Assembly (NCBI GenBank): GCA_030141605.1
Contig: JAQGDQ010001906.1
Location: forward strand, 1 to 21,474
Reading direction: 5' to 3'
Length of the DNA: 21,474 nt
Origin: Tubiluchus corallicola
Taxonomy: Eukaryota > Priapulida > Priapulimorpha > Priapulimorphida > Tubiluchidae
The notes beneath the pieces were generated by a model. That model was not told the DNA's origin. It searched no databases and saw nothing but the letters and a program-made list of their open reading frames with translations. Positions 8,081-18,451 of the stretch are shown here, piece after piece; position 1 is the stretch's first letter, and every line of letters begins with the position of its first letter. The translations under genes were made by a program, and so were the position numbers.

Positions 8081-9286
8081 AAAACTACAACTCTATTAAA
8101 ACTTTTAATATACATAGTTAAAAATCATGTCAAACGTTTCGACAGAGCTACTGCTGTCATCATCAGTGGTAAATTTTTACAAGCATACAACCAGTTTTGT
8201 ATACTGTACTAAGCATACAACCAGTTTTATATACTGTACCATATATAATGTATAAACGTACTACCAGTTTTATATACTGTACCATATATAATGTATAAAC
8301 GTACAACCAGTTTTATATACTGTACCGTATCTAATGTATAAACGTACAACCAGTTTTATATACTGTACCGTATATAATGTATAAACGTACAACCAGTTTT
8401 ATATACTGTACCGTATATAATGTATAAACGTACAACCAGTTTTATATACTGTACCGTATATAATGTATAAACGTACAACCAGTTTTATATACTGTACCGT
8501 ATATAATGTATAAACGTACAACCAGTTTTATATACTGTACCGTATATAATGTATAAACGTACAACCAGTTTTATATACTGTACCGTATATAATGTATAAC
8601 TGTACAACCAGTTTTATATACTGTACCGTATATAATGTATAAACGTACAACCAGTTTTATATACTGTACCGTATATAATGTATAAACGTACAACCAGTTT
8701 TATATACTGTACCGTATCTAATGTATAAACGTACAACCAGTTTTATATACTGTACCGTATCTAATGTATAAACGTACAACCAGTTTTATATACTGTACCG
8801 TATATAATGTATAAACGTACAACCAGTTTTATATACTGTACCGTATATAATGTATAAACGTACAACCAGTTTTATATACTGCACCGTATCTAATGTATAA
8901 ACGTACAACCAGTTTTATATACTGTACCGTATCTAATGTATAAACGTACAACCAGTTTTATATACTGTACCGTATATAATGTATAAACGTACAACCAGTT
9001 TTATATACTGTACCGTATCTAATGTATAAACGTACAACCAGTTTTATATACTGTACCGTATATAATGTATAAACGTACAACCAGTTTTATATACTGCACC
9101 GTATATAATGTATAAACATACAACCAGTTTTATATAATGTTCTATACTGTAGGGACTGCCTATATAAACTGGTTGTACATTTATAAAAATTTACCACTGA
9201 TGATGACAGCAGTAGCTCTGTCGAAACTTTTGACATGATTTTTAACAACTACGTAAATTAAAAGTTTTAATAAAGTTGTGGTGTTT
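8081..9286. mobile_element. Fold-back element: long inverted ends around a 43-bp array
   Basis: The left end (about 8081-8205) and right end (about 9160-9286) are inverted copies of each other. Shared phrases include ACTTTTAAT, AAAAATCATGTCAAA and CGACAGAGCTACTGCTGTCA, then TCATCAGTGGTAAATTTTTA (left strand). Between them lies a tandem 43-bp array. The inverted ends contain CTGATGATG, a short GACAG/CTGTC stem, then GAAAC, which recalls the conserved core of hammerhead ribozymes found in Penelope-like and related retroelements. No protein is encoded and no target duplication was recognised. The element class is therefore open: fold-back DNA element, Penelope-derived, or Helitron-like with a repeat core. 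Confidence 0.7.
8185..9146. repeat. 43-bp tandem array, about 23 copies
   Basis: The phrase CCAGTTTTATATACTGTACC recurs with an exact 43-bp step from 8221 to 9124 (21 intervals), plus one shorter-spaced unit at 8190. Units vary mainly at GTATATAAT versus GTATCTAAT. The very regular register implies recent expansion or gene-conversion-like homogenisation. It forms the core of the fold-back element. Confidence 0.95.
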
Positions 9287-9289
9287 CGA

Positions 9290-10330
9290 CTATAAATATT
9301 TTGCATTCTTAATAAACTGCATGAAATGTAGATATATGTACATACATACATACATACTTAGTGTACGCAAAATGTACTGTTGTTTACTTTTGTGTATAGT
9401 GAAAAAAAGTTTACAGAATTATGGAATTTAGAGTAACTTCAGTATGTATTTAGTAATTTTGTTAGTAGTTAATTAGTAAACTGACCTGTTTCTGCACAAC
9501 AGTTAATTTTATAACCACATAGCTGATTGGCCACCGAAAATGTATTTGCCAATTATGTAAAATGAGCCACTGGCCCAAGTGTGGTTACACCGTGACTTCA
9601 TTATGCTCCAGTAAAGCAATAGGTATACAATATTACAATGTCTTACAATATTAGTATGCTTTACAATAGCAATAGCAAATAAGAACTGAAAGTTCTTGTT
9701 TTTAAACACATGTTTCTTTTTTTAACACCCTGTAGGTGTATTACGTAAGAACTTGTCTAACACATTCTGTGTTGAAAAATACATTTTCCACCTTTGATAT
9801 TTTCTATGTAAATAAATTTGTTGTTAACCGCACAATGTGTTGTGTATTTTGATTTTGCTGTCGTGGTTAAATAAATTAGTCTGAACAGCTTGCTGCAATG
9901 ACACCTGCAAATGTGAACGAGCCTTTAACATTTAATCTAAACATTCTGTTAGCTGTGCTTATTGTAAATGGAACAAAACCACTTCTTAGGAGGTACTGGT
10001 ACCTAGTACATTTCTGTCACAGTAGGGAACATTGTAATTAAACTAGTGATCTTTGCAAACAAATCATTTTTTACTGGTTCTCTACATTTAACATGTGGGC
10101 CTGCATGCTGTAAATGACTGTAGCAGGACTGGCATCTTTTTCATTGCTCTACGATGTCCGAAGTGTGGACACTGGACTGTCCAAAGGGTTTTAGCCATAT
10201 GTTGTTCCCATCTCCGTACATCTCCTAAGCACACAAAGAATATTTTACTCTGCTTTTTATATTTAAATACATTAACAACATCAGCAGACCATTCCAGAAT
10301 AACAGATTTACCTTTTTTCCAAATCCTATC
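9290..10330. other. Intergenic, little recognised
   Basis: AT-rich DNA with a short (CATA)n run near 9338-9358. No coding sequence is convincing; the short open frames near 9509-9709 (-) and 10095-10355 (+) resemble nothing known. The last 200 bases may belong to the LINE remnant that follows. Confidence 0.45.
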
Positions 10331-10797
10331 GTTAATTCCAGAACAAGCAATCTAAAACAAATTAGGACAAATACCCACTGTGGAACGAACTCTGTAATCA
10401 AACAAGCAATTCTACTTTGGAATTCTCTACCATTACAGGTTAAACAAATCAAGTCCCTATCAGCATTTAAACCAAAATTAAAATCACTAATATTAACCAG
10501 ATATGAAATACCATCACAACAGTACGACGACATACACACTAATTCAGAGTTCATATATCCACAGCCATATTAATTAAATCATAGTTTTTTTCATTTTTTT
10601 GTGCATAGTTGTAAATACGTTTGATTTTATTCGTCGTTACTTTCCATTACTGCACAGTAGTTTAGATTGCACTGACGCATTTGCCTTTAGCAGTGTAAGT
10701 TTTTATTAACTAACACTGATTGATCATCTCTGTAAAGTTTTTATCAGTGATTATCAATGTATTTTAATGGCAAATAAAGATTATTATATATATATAT
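10331..10797 (+). pseudogene. Second LINE fragment: polymerase tail plus 3' UTR
   Basis: In one frame the sequence reads QIRTNTHCGTNSVIKQ, AILLWNSLPLQVKQIKSLSAF, then KPKLKSLIL, and stops at TAA 10571-10573. LWNSLP followed by SLSAFK..LK is the hallmark C-terminus of CR1/L2-like LINE polyproteins. It differs from the fragment at 6913, so it is a different family or an old copy. After about 200 bp the element appears to end in AAATAAAGATTATTATATATA, a terminal microsatellite-like tail typical of such LINEs. No further polymerase domain is present. Confidence 0.7.
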
Positions 10798-10802
10798 CTT
10801 TC

Positions 10803-10895
10803 CTCAGGAAAGTTTCCAAGAATGCAGTGGTCCCCATTCATCCAATTAAGCTAAGTGTTGCTTAACTTCAGTCACTAAGCGCTCACTGTAAATCG
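10803..10895 (-). mobile_element. 5S rRNA-like SINE fragment A
   Basis: On the - strand the sequence contains CTGAAGTTAAGCAAC and then TTGGATGAATGGGGACC. These resemble two adjoining parts of animal 5S rRNA (GAAGTTAAGCAACGTC and TTGGATGGGTGACC), which belong to the internal RNA polymerase III promoter. The rest diverges, so it is not a functional 5S gene. A 5S-headed SINE or retro-pseudogene is the likely source. It lies tail-to-tail with the LINE fragment ending near 10797. Confidence 0.5.
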
Positions 10896-10929
10896 CTCAT
10901 ACGTTATTTGAAACACGTTACCAGGGAGC

Positions 10930-11555
10930 CAGACTATTGCTGATGCTATTAAAATTCGCGTTGCATTTGCACTTAAGCGCTTGTAAAAATCTCACAGTGC
11001 CGCGCATGCGCAGAGTGGCGTGTAAATCTACGAAAACCCACTTGTGTAAAAGTCAAGAACTGCTTAAAATGCTGGTCGGCATGTTTTCTGCTAATTCGCA
11101 GACTGATTTTAATGGATTTTAGTGTTGTAAAGTACTCGATAACATAGGAATGTAGGACCTGCGGCGGGACCGGGACCTATGTCGTTGTCGACTCAAATGT
11201 GTCAGTCATGTTCGGATGGACGTCTGCCCTCTGCAAGAAATCAAGCCTTTTGACAGTTCCAGCGATTGATGGTGATCGTGAAAAGGTCAAAGGTTAAGTG
11301 TACCAGTCAAAGCATTTGCGTACGACAACGCCTCACAGCCTATGCTGTTGTAATAGTAACAGATTTAACAGCTAGCTAGAACCTTACCTAGTTCATTTTT
11401 TCTTCTTGCCAAGCAAGATCCTGCTAGTAAATCACTCTACGCACAGACTAATGCATAGTTAAGTAAAGTCCACCAAAACAACTGAGGTTACTGAACTGAC
11501 GGCTTTGTTTTACACACATGTCACGTGACTTTTGTATGAGACGCAGATGAAACCA
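10930..11555. other. Intergenic, nothing recognised
   Basis: No coding sequence, array or transposon end was identified here. The 61-codon open frame at 10937 resembles no known protein. Confidence 0.45.
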
Positions 11556-11559
11556 TTCA

Positions 11560-11645
11560 GGAGTAGTTTTGCAAGTGGACGCCCATCCATTTTAGTACAC
11601 CAGGGTTGACGTTGCTTAACTTCAGTTACTAAGCACGCACTGTGA
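11560..11645 (-). mobile_element. 5S rRNA-like SINE fragment B
   Basis: On the - strand it reads CTGAAGTTAAGCAACGTC, then CCTGGTGTACTAAAATGGAT and GGGCGTCCAC. The first part matches animal 5S rRNA over 16 consecutive bases (GAAGTTAAGCAACGTC). The second matches its TTAGTACTTGGATGGGTGACC region with several changes. It extends leftward in the gene sense as GTGCGTGCTTAGTAACTGAAG, shared in diverged form with fragment A, which supports a common SINE family. Not an intact 5S gene. Confidence 0.55.
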
Positions 11646-11914
11646 CTACCTAGCTATGCTGTCTTAATTCATTTTCCACCGTGCATTACTTTTTTTTAAA
11701 ATCACAATAAAATCTTTTGCCAAATGCGATCATAAAAAACTACATCCGACGTATTTATAAAATGACAAAAATGCAAACTTGTCGTAGTATGGCTCGTGTA
11801 AATGTGTGGGCTTTCATTTTCAGGATGTAAAGAAGCCTATCATTTTCAAGTGAGGCAAGGAAACCTATTACTTTTATATTGTATAGCACTGCAACTTCAC
11901 ACTAGTTATGGGTT

Positions 11915-12358
11915 TTTGGTAGATCAAAACCTTTGGTTAGATCAAACCATTGAGTAGATCAAACCTTTGCGTAGATCAAACCATTGAGTAAATCAAAACC
12001 GTTGACTAGATCAAACCGTTGAGTAGATCAAACCTTTGGGTAGATCAAACCATTGAGTAGATCGAAACCGTTGAGTAGATCGAAACCGTTGACTAGATCA
12101 AACCGTTGAGTAGATCAAGCCTTTGGGTAGATCAAACCGTTGAGTAGATCAAACCTTTGGTAGATCAAACCGTTGAGTAGATTAAACCTTTGGTAGATCA
12201 AAACCGTTGAGAAGACCAAGCCTTTAAGTAGATCAAACCGTTGAGTAGATCAAACGTTTGGGAAGATCAAACTGTTGAATAGATCAAACCGTTGAGTAGA
12301 TCAAACCTTTGGGTAGATCAAACCGTTGAGTAGATTAAACTTTTGGTAGATCAAAACT
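11915..12358. repeat. 17-18 bp tandem array with alternating variants
   Basis: Around 25 units of GTAGATCAAACCGTTGA type occur. Two variants tend to alternate, one with CCGTTGA or CCATTGA and one with CCTTTGG, giving a loose 35-bp higher-order pattern. Units carry many point changes and one-base indels (ATCAAAAC, ATCGAAAC), so it is older or less homogenised than neighbouring arrays. Confidence 0.9.
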
Positions 12359-12700
12359 CGTAATCGGTACTAATGATTTTGAATTTAGCTCTTGTGTATG
12401 AAAAAACGCATTTGGAGGGTCCAAACGCTACACATGTATACTACTAATTAATATTGACTGTTAAGTTCAAATGATTCTTAAATACGTGTAGATTTATTCA
12501 CCGACTTTGAAAACAAAAACCGAAGATAAAGTAGTACCTTTTAACTTTTATTACTGTATCAATAATAAGACATATTTGGAATGTTTGTTTATTTGTTTGT
12601 TGTTAAACATTGTTTATAATAAATATTTATTATAATAACATTCACGTCATTGGTATCAGTGTTGCAGTCAAACCTTTCAACTGAGCAATGTATGAAGCCA
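12359..12700. other. Spacer between two tandem arrays
   Basis: AT-rich unique sequence. I see no gene, transposon end or clear motif in it. Confidence 0.5.
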
Positions 12701-12704
12701 CAAT

Positions 12705-14095
12705 GACTCAAACATGAGTTGAGTATTCGATCACTATGGTTCAAACATGAGTTGAGTCTCAAGTGACTATAATTCAAACATGAGTTGAATCTCAAGTCAC
12801 TATGGTTCAAACATGAGTTGAGTCTCAAGTGACTATGGCTCAAACATGAGTTGAGTCTCGAGTCACTATGGTTCAAACATGAGTTGAGTCTCATGTCACT
12901 ATGGTTCAAACATGAGTTGAGTCTCAAGTCACTATGGCTCAAACATGAGTTGAGTCTCAAGTGACTATGGCTCAAACATGAGTTGAGTCTCGAGTCACTA
13001 TGATTCAAACATGAGTTGAGTCTCAAGCCACTATGATTCAAACATGAGTTGAGTCTCAAGTCACTATGGCTGAAACATGAATTGAGTCTCAAGTGGCTAT
13101 GATTCAAACATGAGTTGAGTCTCAAGCCACTATGGTTCAAACATGAGTTGAGTCTCGAGTCACTATGATTCAAACATGAGTTGAGTCTCAAGCCACTATG
13201 ATTCAAACATGAGTTGAGTCTCAAGTCACTATGGCTCAAACATGAGTTGAGTCTCACATCATTATGATTCAAACATGAGTTGAGTCTCAAGTCACTATGG
13301 CTCAAACATGAGTTGAGTCTCAAGTCACTATGGCTCAAACATGAGTTGAGTCTCAAGTGACTATGGCTCAAACATGAGTTGAGTCTCGAGTCACTATGAT
13401 TCAAACATGAGTTGAGTCTCAAGCCACTATGATTCAAACATGAGTTGAGTCTCAAGTCACTATGGCTGAAACATGAATTGAGTCTCAAATGGCTATGATT
13501 CAAACATGAGTTGAGTCTCAAGCCACTATGGTTCAAACATGAGTTGAGTCTCGAGTCACTATGATTCAAACATGAGTTGAGTCTCAAGCCACTATGATTC
13601 AAACATGAGTTGAGTCTCAAGTCACTATGATTCAAACATGAGTTGAGTCTCAAGTCACTATGGTTCAAACATGAGTTGAGTCTCAAGTCACTATGATTCA
13701 AACATGAGTTGAGTCTCAAGTGACTATGATTCAAACATGAGTTGAGTCTCAAGTCACTATGATTCAAACATGAGTTGAGTCTCAAGTCACTATGATTCAA
13801 ACATGAGTTGAGTCTCAAGTCACTATGATTCAAACATGAGTTGAGTCTCATGTCACTATGATTCAAACATGGGTTGAGTCTCAAGTCACTATGATTCAAA
13901 CATGAGTTGAGTCTCAAGTCACTATGATTCAAACATGAGTTGAGTCTCAAGTCACTATGATTCAAACATGAGTTGAGTCTCATGTCACTATGATTCAAAC
14001 ATGAGTTGAGTCTCATGTCACTATGATTCAAACATGAGTTGAGTCTCAAGTCACTATGATTCAAACATGAGTTGAGTCTCAAGTCACCATGGTTG
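12705..14095. repeat. 33-bp tandem array, about 42 copies, with a 396-bp higher-order repeat
   Basis: The + strand unit is of the form TATGATTCAAACATGAGTTG followed by AGTCTCAAGTCAC. Because 33 is divisible by three, one - strand frame stays open for 513 codons (ATG at 14130, stop near 12589) and repeats the 11-mer LNSCLNHSDLR. Variation between units is mostly non-synonymous (D, G, H or N; L, M or S), and there is no non-repetitive domain or signal peptide, so I do not call it a gene. A block of 12 units is itself duplicated: the rare variant GGCTGAAACATGAATTGAG recurs 396 bp apart (near 13068 and 13464). Units contain the small palindrome TTGAGACTCAA. Confidence 0.95.
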
Positions 14096-14488
14096 CTGTT
14101 GCTGACGTGCAAGATCAATGTTAATTGCAACTTGAGTCAGACTTCTGACTTGCGCCGCAAAGACCCAATGCGTGTTCGAGTCAGAGCGACTCAAAACTTG
14201 GACTTGAACTTGAACCAAAAGGTTTGCAATCTTTCCTGGGACTGCAACATTGGTTCTTGCAAACATCTGCACGTCTCTTAATCATCTTTGCAATAATACA
14301 AAATACTGTAGAAAATTCATTAATTAACAAGGACACAACAATTAACTCACAACAATCATAAAGCATTTGCAATATAAATAGAACAGCACTAATTAAGATC
14401 GTAATTAATTTTAACAGACATAATGAGTTGTTTTGGTTAATTAGTCGGGAATGCGAAGCATTGGGTTACTCGTTTGCTGATGACGTGA

Positions 14489-14582
14489 CGCACACACACG
14501 CGCGCACGCACGCCTGTGCACACATATGCGCACGCACGCACGCACACGCAAACACACACGCACGCACGCATGTATGCACACG
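14489..14582. repeat. (CA)n/(CG)n alternating purine-pyrimidine tract
   Basis: An imperfect ACGCACAC/GCGCACGC microsatellite. Long alternating purine-pyrimidine tracts of this kind can adopt Z-DNA. The THAR-rich translated frame across it is an artefact. Confidence 0.9.
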
Positions 14583-15360
14583 TGTAAATTGTACGAACTT
14601 TAGTAACATTCCAGTTTTCAGATGATGCACTTCCGGTGGTTCCTTACCAAGTCGCTCAACAATTTTCCTCCAATAGTGACGTCACAATATGAAAAAGACA
14701 CACCTCCCCTCCCCACCCCACCCACTTACACCCTTCCACAAACAACAGCAACAAGAAAAAGATTTCGGACAATGTTAAAACTGTATAAAAAGACAAACGC
14801 CTGTGGATCTGAGCACTGAGGATCACTAATGCGCAAAAATTCTACGTATTCTTTCCTTTCTGCTCCCAAAATGATGGTATAAATGCGCGAACGTTCTACA
14901 TAGTTTTACAACAATAAGCTGAGTGTTAATAATTTTTTTCACCATTAATCATTATTATGTTATTTAGAACGCCGTTTTTTACAGTTGTCGTAGAATCCCT
15001 TTTTTATGAAGATCTTCCTGTTCTATTCTATTTGCCGAATGAGGATTGTTTAACAAAACTGCCTTATTAAAGAGAATACATTTGCATAACGGCAGCATTG
15101 CAAACTGGTTCACAGAGGAAAACTTTCGTGATTTTCAGTTTCGTTCAGTAAAATCAGCGAGGCACGTGGGAAAACTGTGAGAGTTGAGATGCCTCCTATA
15201 GATGGCAGCATCGTTACATACAGAACGTACTAATAATACAGGCCATATAATTAATATACATTAAGTAGCTATATCACAGAGTATCATTGCTGTTCAAGCA
15301 AAAAATCGTCATGGAGTGAATGGAATTCACAAAAGTAACCCACTCGAACTGTATCACAAG
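14583..15360. other. Intergenic, nothing recognised
   Basis: No gene or transposon recognised. A C-rich patch lies at about 14703-14735. A palindromic TGACGTCA is present near 14680 but is isolated here. Confidence 0.45.
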
Positions 15361-16932
15361 TTACTTGAGGTCAAATTTAAATACTTAATCTGTGTTGTTA
15401 CAGATCATTTGAGATCAAATGTAAATGCTTAATCTGTGTTGTTACATGTTATTTCAGATCAAATGTAAATGCTTAATCTGTGTTGTTACATATTATTTGT
15501 GGTCAAATTTAAATACTTAATCTGTGTTGTTACATCTTATTTGAGGTCAAATGTAAATACTTAATCTGTGTTGTTACATATTATTTGTGGTCAAATGTAA
15601 ATGCTTAATCTGTGTTGTTACATATTATTTGTGGTCAAATGTAAATACTTAATCTGTGTTGTTACATATTATTTGAGGTCAAATGTAAATACTTAATCTG
15701 TGTTGTTACATATTATTTGTGGTCAAATGTAAATGCTTAATCTGTTTTGTTACATATTATTTGAGGTCAAATTTAAATACTTAATCTGTGTTGTTACATA
15801 TTATTTGAGGTCAAATGTAAATACTTAATCTGTGTTGTTACATATTATTTGTGGTCAAATGTAAATGCTTAATCTGTGTTGTTACATATTATTTGAGGTC
15901 AAATGTAAATACTTAATCTGTGTTGTTACATATTATTTGAGGTCAAATGTAAATACTTAATCTGTGTTGTTACATATTATTTGTGGTCAAATGTAAATGC
16001 TTAATCTGTGTTGTTACATATTATTTGAAGTCAAATTTAAATACTTAATCTGTGTTGTTACATATTATTTGAGGTCAAATTTAAATACTTAATCTGTGTT
16101 GTTACATATTATTTGAGGTCAAATTTAATCTGTGTTGTTACATATTATTTGAGGCCAAATTTAAATACTTAATCTGTGTTGTTACATATTATTTGAGGTC
16201 AAATTTAAATACTTAATCTGTGTTGTAACAAATTATTTGAGATCAAATTTAAATACTTAATCTGTGTTATTACATATTATTTGAGATCAAATTTAAATAC
16301 TTAATCTGTGTTATTACATATTATTTGAGGTCAATTTTAAATGTTTAATCTGCGTTGTCACACATTATTTGAGGTCAAATTTAAATACTTAATCTGTGTT
16401 GTTACATATTATTTGAGGTCAAATTTAAATACTTAATCTGTGTTGTTACATATTATTTGAGATCAAATTTAAATACTTAATCTGTGTTGTTACATATTAT
16501 TTGAGGTCAAATTTAATCTGTGCTGTTACATACTATTTGAGATCAAATTTAAATACTTAATCTGTGTTGTTACATATTATTTGAGGTCAAATTTAAATAC
16601 TTAATCTGTGTTGTTACATATTATTTGAGATCAAATTTAAATACTTAATCTGTGTTGTTACATATTATTTGAGGTCAAATTTAATCTGTGCTGTTACATA
16701 CTATTTGAGATCAAATTTAAATACTTAATCTGTGTTGTTACATATTATTTGAGGTCAAATTTAATCTGTGCTGTTACATACTATTTGAGATCAAATTTAA
16801 ATACTTAATCTGTGTTGTTACATATTATTTGAGGTCAAATTTAAATACTTAATCTGTGTTGTTACATATTATTTGAGGTCAAATTTAAATACTTAATCTG
16901 TGTTGTTACATATTATTTGAGGTCAAATTTAA
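15361..16932. repeat. 44-bp tandem array, about 36 copies
   Basis: The unit is TTATTTGAGGTCAAATTTAA followed by ATACTTAATCTGTGTTGTTACATA. Several units are 36 bp because AAATACTT is missing between AATTT and AATCTG (near 16128, 16512, 16680 and 16760), and these short units recur in a spaced pattern that indicates block duplication. Left units favour AAATGTAAATGC and right units AAATTTAAATAC, so the array has two sub-domains. Almost every unit carries AGGTCA, the nuclear-receptor half-site, or its AGATCA variant. Confidence 0.95.
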
Positions 16933-16940
16933 CTTGTGAC

Positions 16941-17453
16941 ATAGTTTAAATAGCTTAACTTGACCGCAGTTAACCTTTGACACAGTTCAAGTAGCGCGAC
17001 CTTGACCTCAAATAACCTGTGATGACCCCACAGAAGAAAGACACTTTAACCAAATTTCAGAACTGCACTGACCGCTGACGTCACGACACAATGTGAATGA
17101 GAGACAGAGATATAGTTTAAATAAGTTAATTTGACCTCAGTTGACCTTTGATACAGTTCAAATAGCGCGACCTTGACCTCAAATAACCTGTGATGACCCC
17201 AGAGAAGAAAGACACTTTAACCAAATTTCAGAACTGCACTGAATGCTGACGTCACGACACAATGTGAATAAGAGACAGAGACATAGTTTAAATAAGTTAA
17301 TTTGACCTCTGTTAACCTTTGATACAGTTCAAGTAGCGCGACCTTGACCTCAAATAACCTGTGATGACCTCACAGAAGAAAGACGCTTTAACAAAATTTC
17401 AGAACTGCACTGACCGCTGACGTCACGACACAACGTGAATGAGAGACAGAGTC
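16941..17453. repeat. 171-bp satellite-like tandem repeat, 3 copies
   Basis: Three copies with an exact 171-bp step (ATAGTTTAAA at 16941, 17112, 17283; ACCTTGACCTCAAATAACC at 16999, 17170, 17341). Each copy carries one perfect palindromic TGACGTCA (17076, 17247, 17418) and several TGACC half-sites. The array directly abuts the end of the 44-bp array and shares a 14-base phrase with it in the opposite orientation. No open frame is shared by all copies. Confidence 0.93.
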
Positions 17454-18230
17454 TAGCAATGAATCAAAAGCTTAAATTGTCACATTTGCTATTGTGTGTG
17501 ACATGTATCATTGCAACCAAGTAACTCCCAGAGCGGAGCGCAGAGAAGAGCAGGAATCATGACCGAGTTAGGAGGTCATCTAATAATGCAAAAGAAGGCA
17601 GTAATTGTGATCCAGTCTTTCTGTAATTTAGCAGGCTTTTCTGCTAAACTACGGGGACGTATCCAGAGTTCATGACGCTCTAGGCTGATAGTGAAGTTAT
17701 GGCAGTTTATGTAATGAGAGGATTAAACAATTACTTGTGGTGTATTAGAGACACTATTAACCATGTTTCTACGTGGTCATTATCAATTACATGTATTTGC
17801 ATAGCGCTTATAATCAAGCAGGCAGTGCAATTGCTCGTTGTGTAATACCTTGCATCTGTTCGTTATGTGGCACTTATATAAAAGTTGTTCTCAGTAACTG
17901 CCTGTGGTGTGTTATAAAACGCGCCCTTTACATGAATATGAAAGTATACACATTTTCCGAGGAGAATAAGAATTTCTAAAATGTGACGCCCCTCAAACTT
18001 CGGCGCCCCAGGCTATAGCCTAGTTAACCTATTGGTTAATATGCCCCTGGTTAAGTAGTATAACTATTAGGAAGAAAATAGCTACAAAACATCCACACAA
18101 TGACTGTGCAGTGGACAGAATCTCCAGATTTTTTTGCTTTAATCTCGGGCCTCCTGTCTCTGAATCCAAACTCACAAGACGTCGGATTTTCTAAGTGATT
18201 GCTTATAAGTAGATACACTTAGGTAACTTA
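17454..18230. other. Intergenic / 3' flank of RASL10, nothing recognised
   Basis: No convincing coding sequence is present on either strand. On the - strand an ATTAAA (18138-18143) is a weak candidate poly(A) signal for RASL10. No canonical AATAAA for that strand was noticed close to the stop codon. Confidence 0.4.
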
Positions 18231-18253
18231 CTACTAAGAACTACATAGTACAG

Positions 18254-18290
18254 ACCATAGATAAGAATGTAGTACATTATTATCTATGGT
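18254..18290 (-). other. Perfect 11-bp inverted repeat, possible 3' UTR hairpin
   Basis: ACCATAGATAA (18254-18264) and its complement TTATCTATGGT (18280-18290) are separated by 15 bases. They lie about 160 bases beyond the RASL10 stop codon on the - strand. In the mRNA they would form a stable stem if the 3' UTR reaches this far, which is inferred. Confidence 0.6.
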
Positions 18291-18451
18291 GCAGATAAAA
18301 TAATTTACAGAGACCACAATAATTATTGCCATCCATCTGTTTCCAGAAATATTAGTTTTTGTGGGCGGAGATTTTAGTTGAGAACTTTTTCCTAATAGGT
18401 CTACTAATTTTATGAGATTATGCGTCGTTTCATTACTAGATGTCACTGTCA

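Noticed and set aside
8185-9146. Regular direct repeats resembling a CRISPR array
   Set aside because: Units abut with no variable spacers, no cas genes are present and the context is eukaryotic.
14489-14625. Histidine/alanine/arginine-rich frame
   Set aside because: Pure microsatellite translation.
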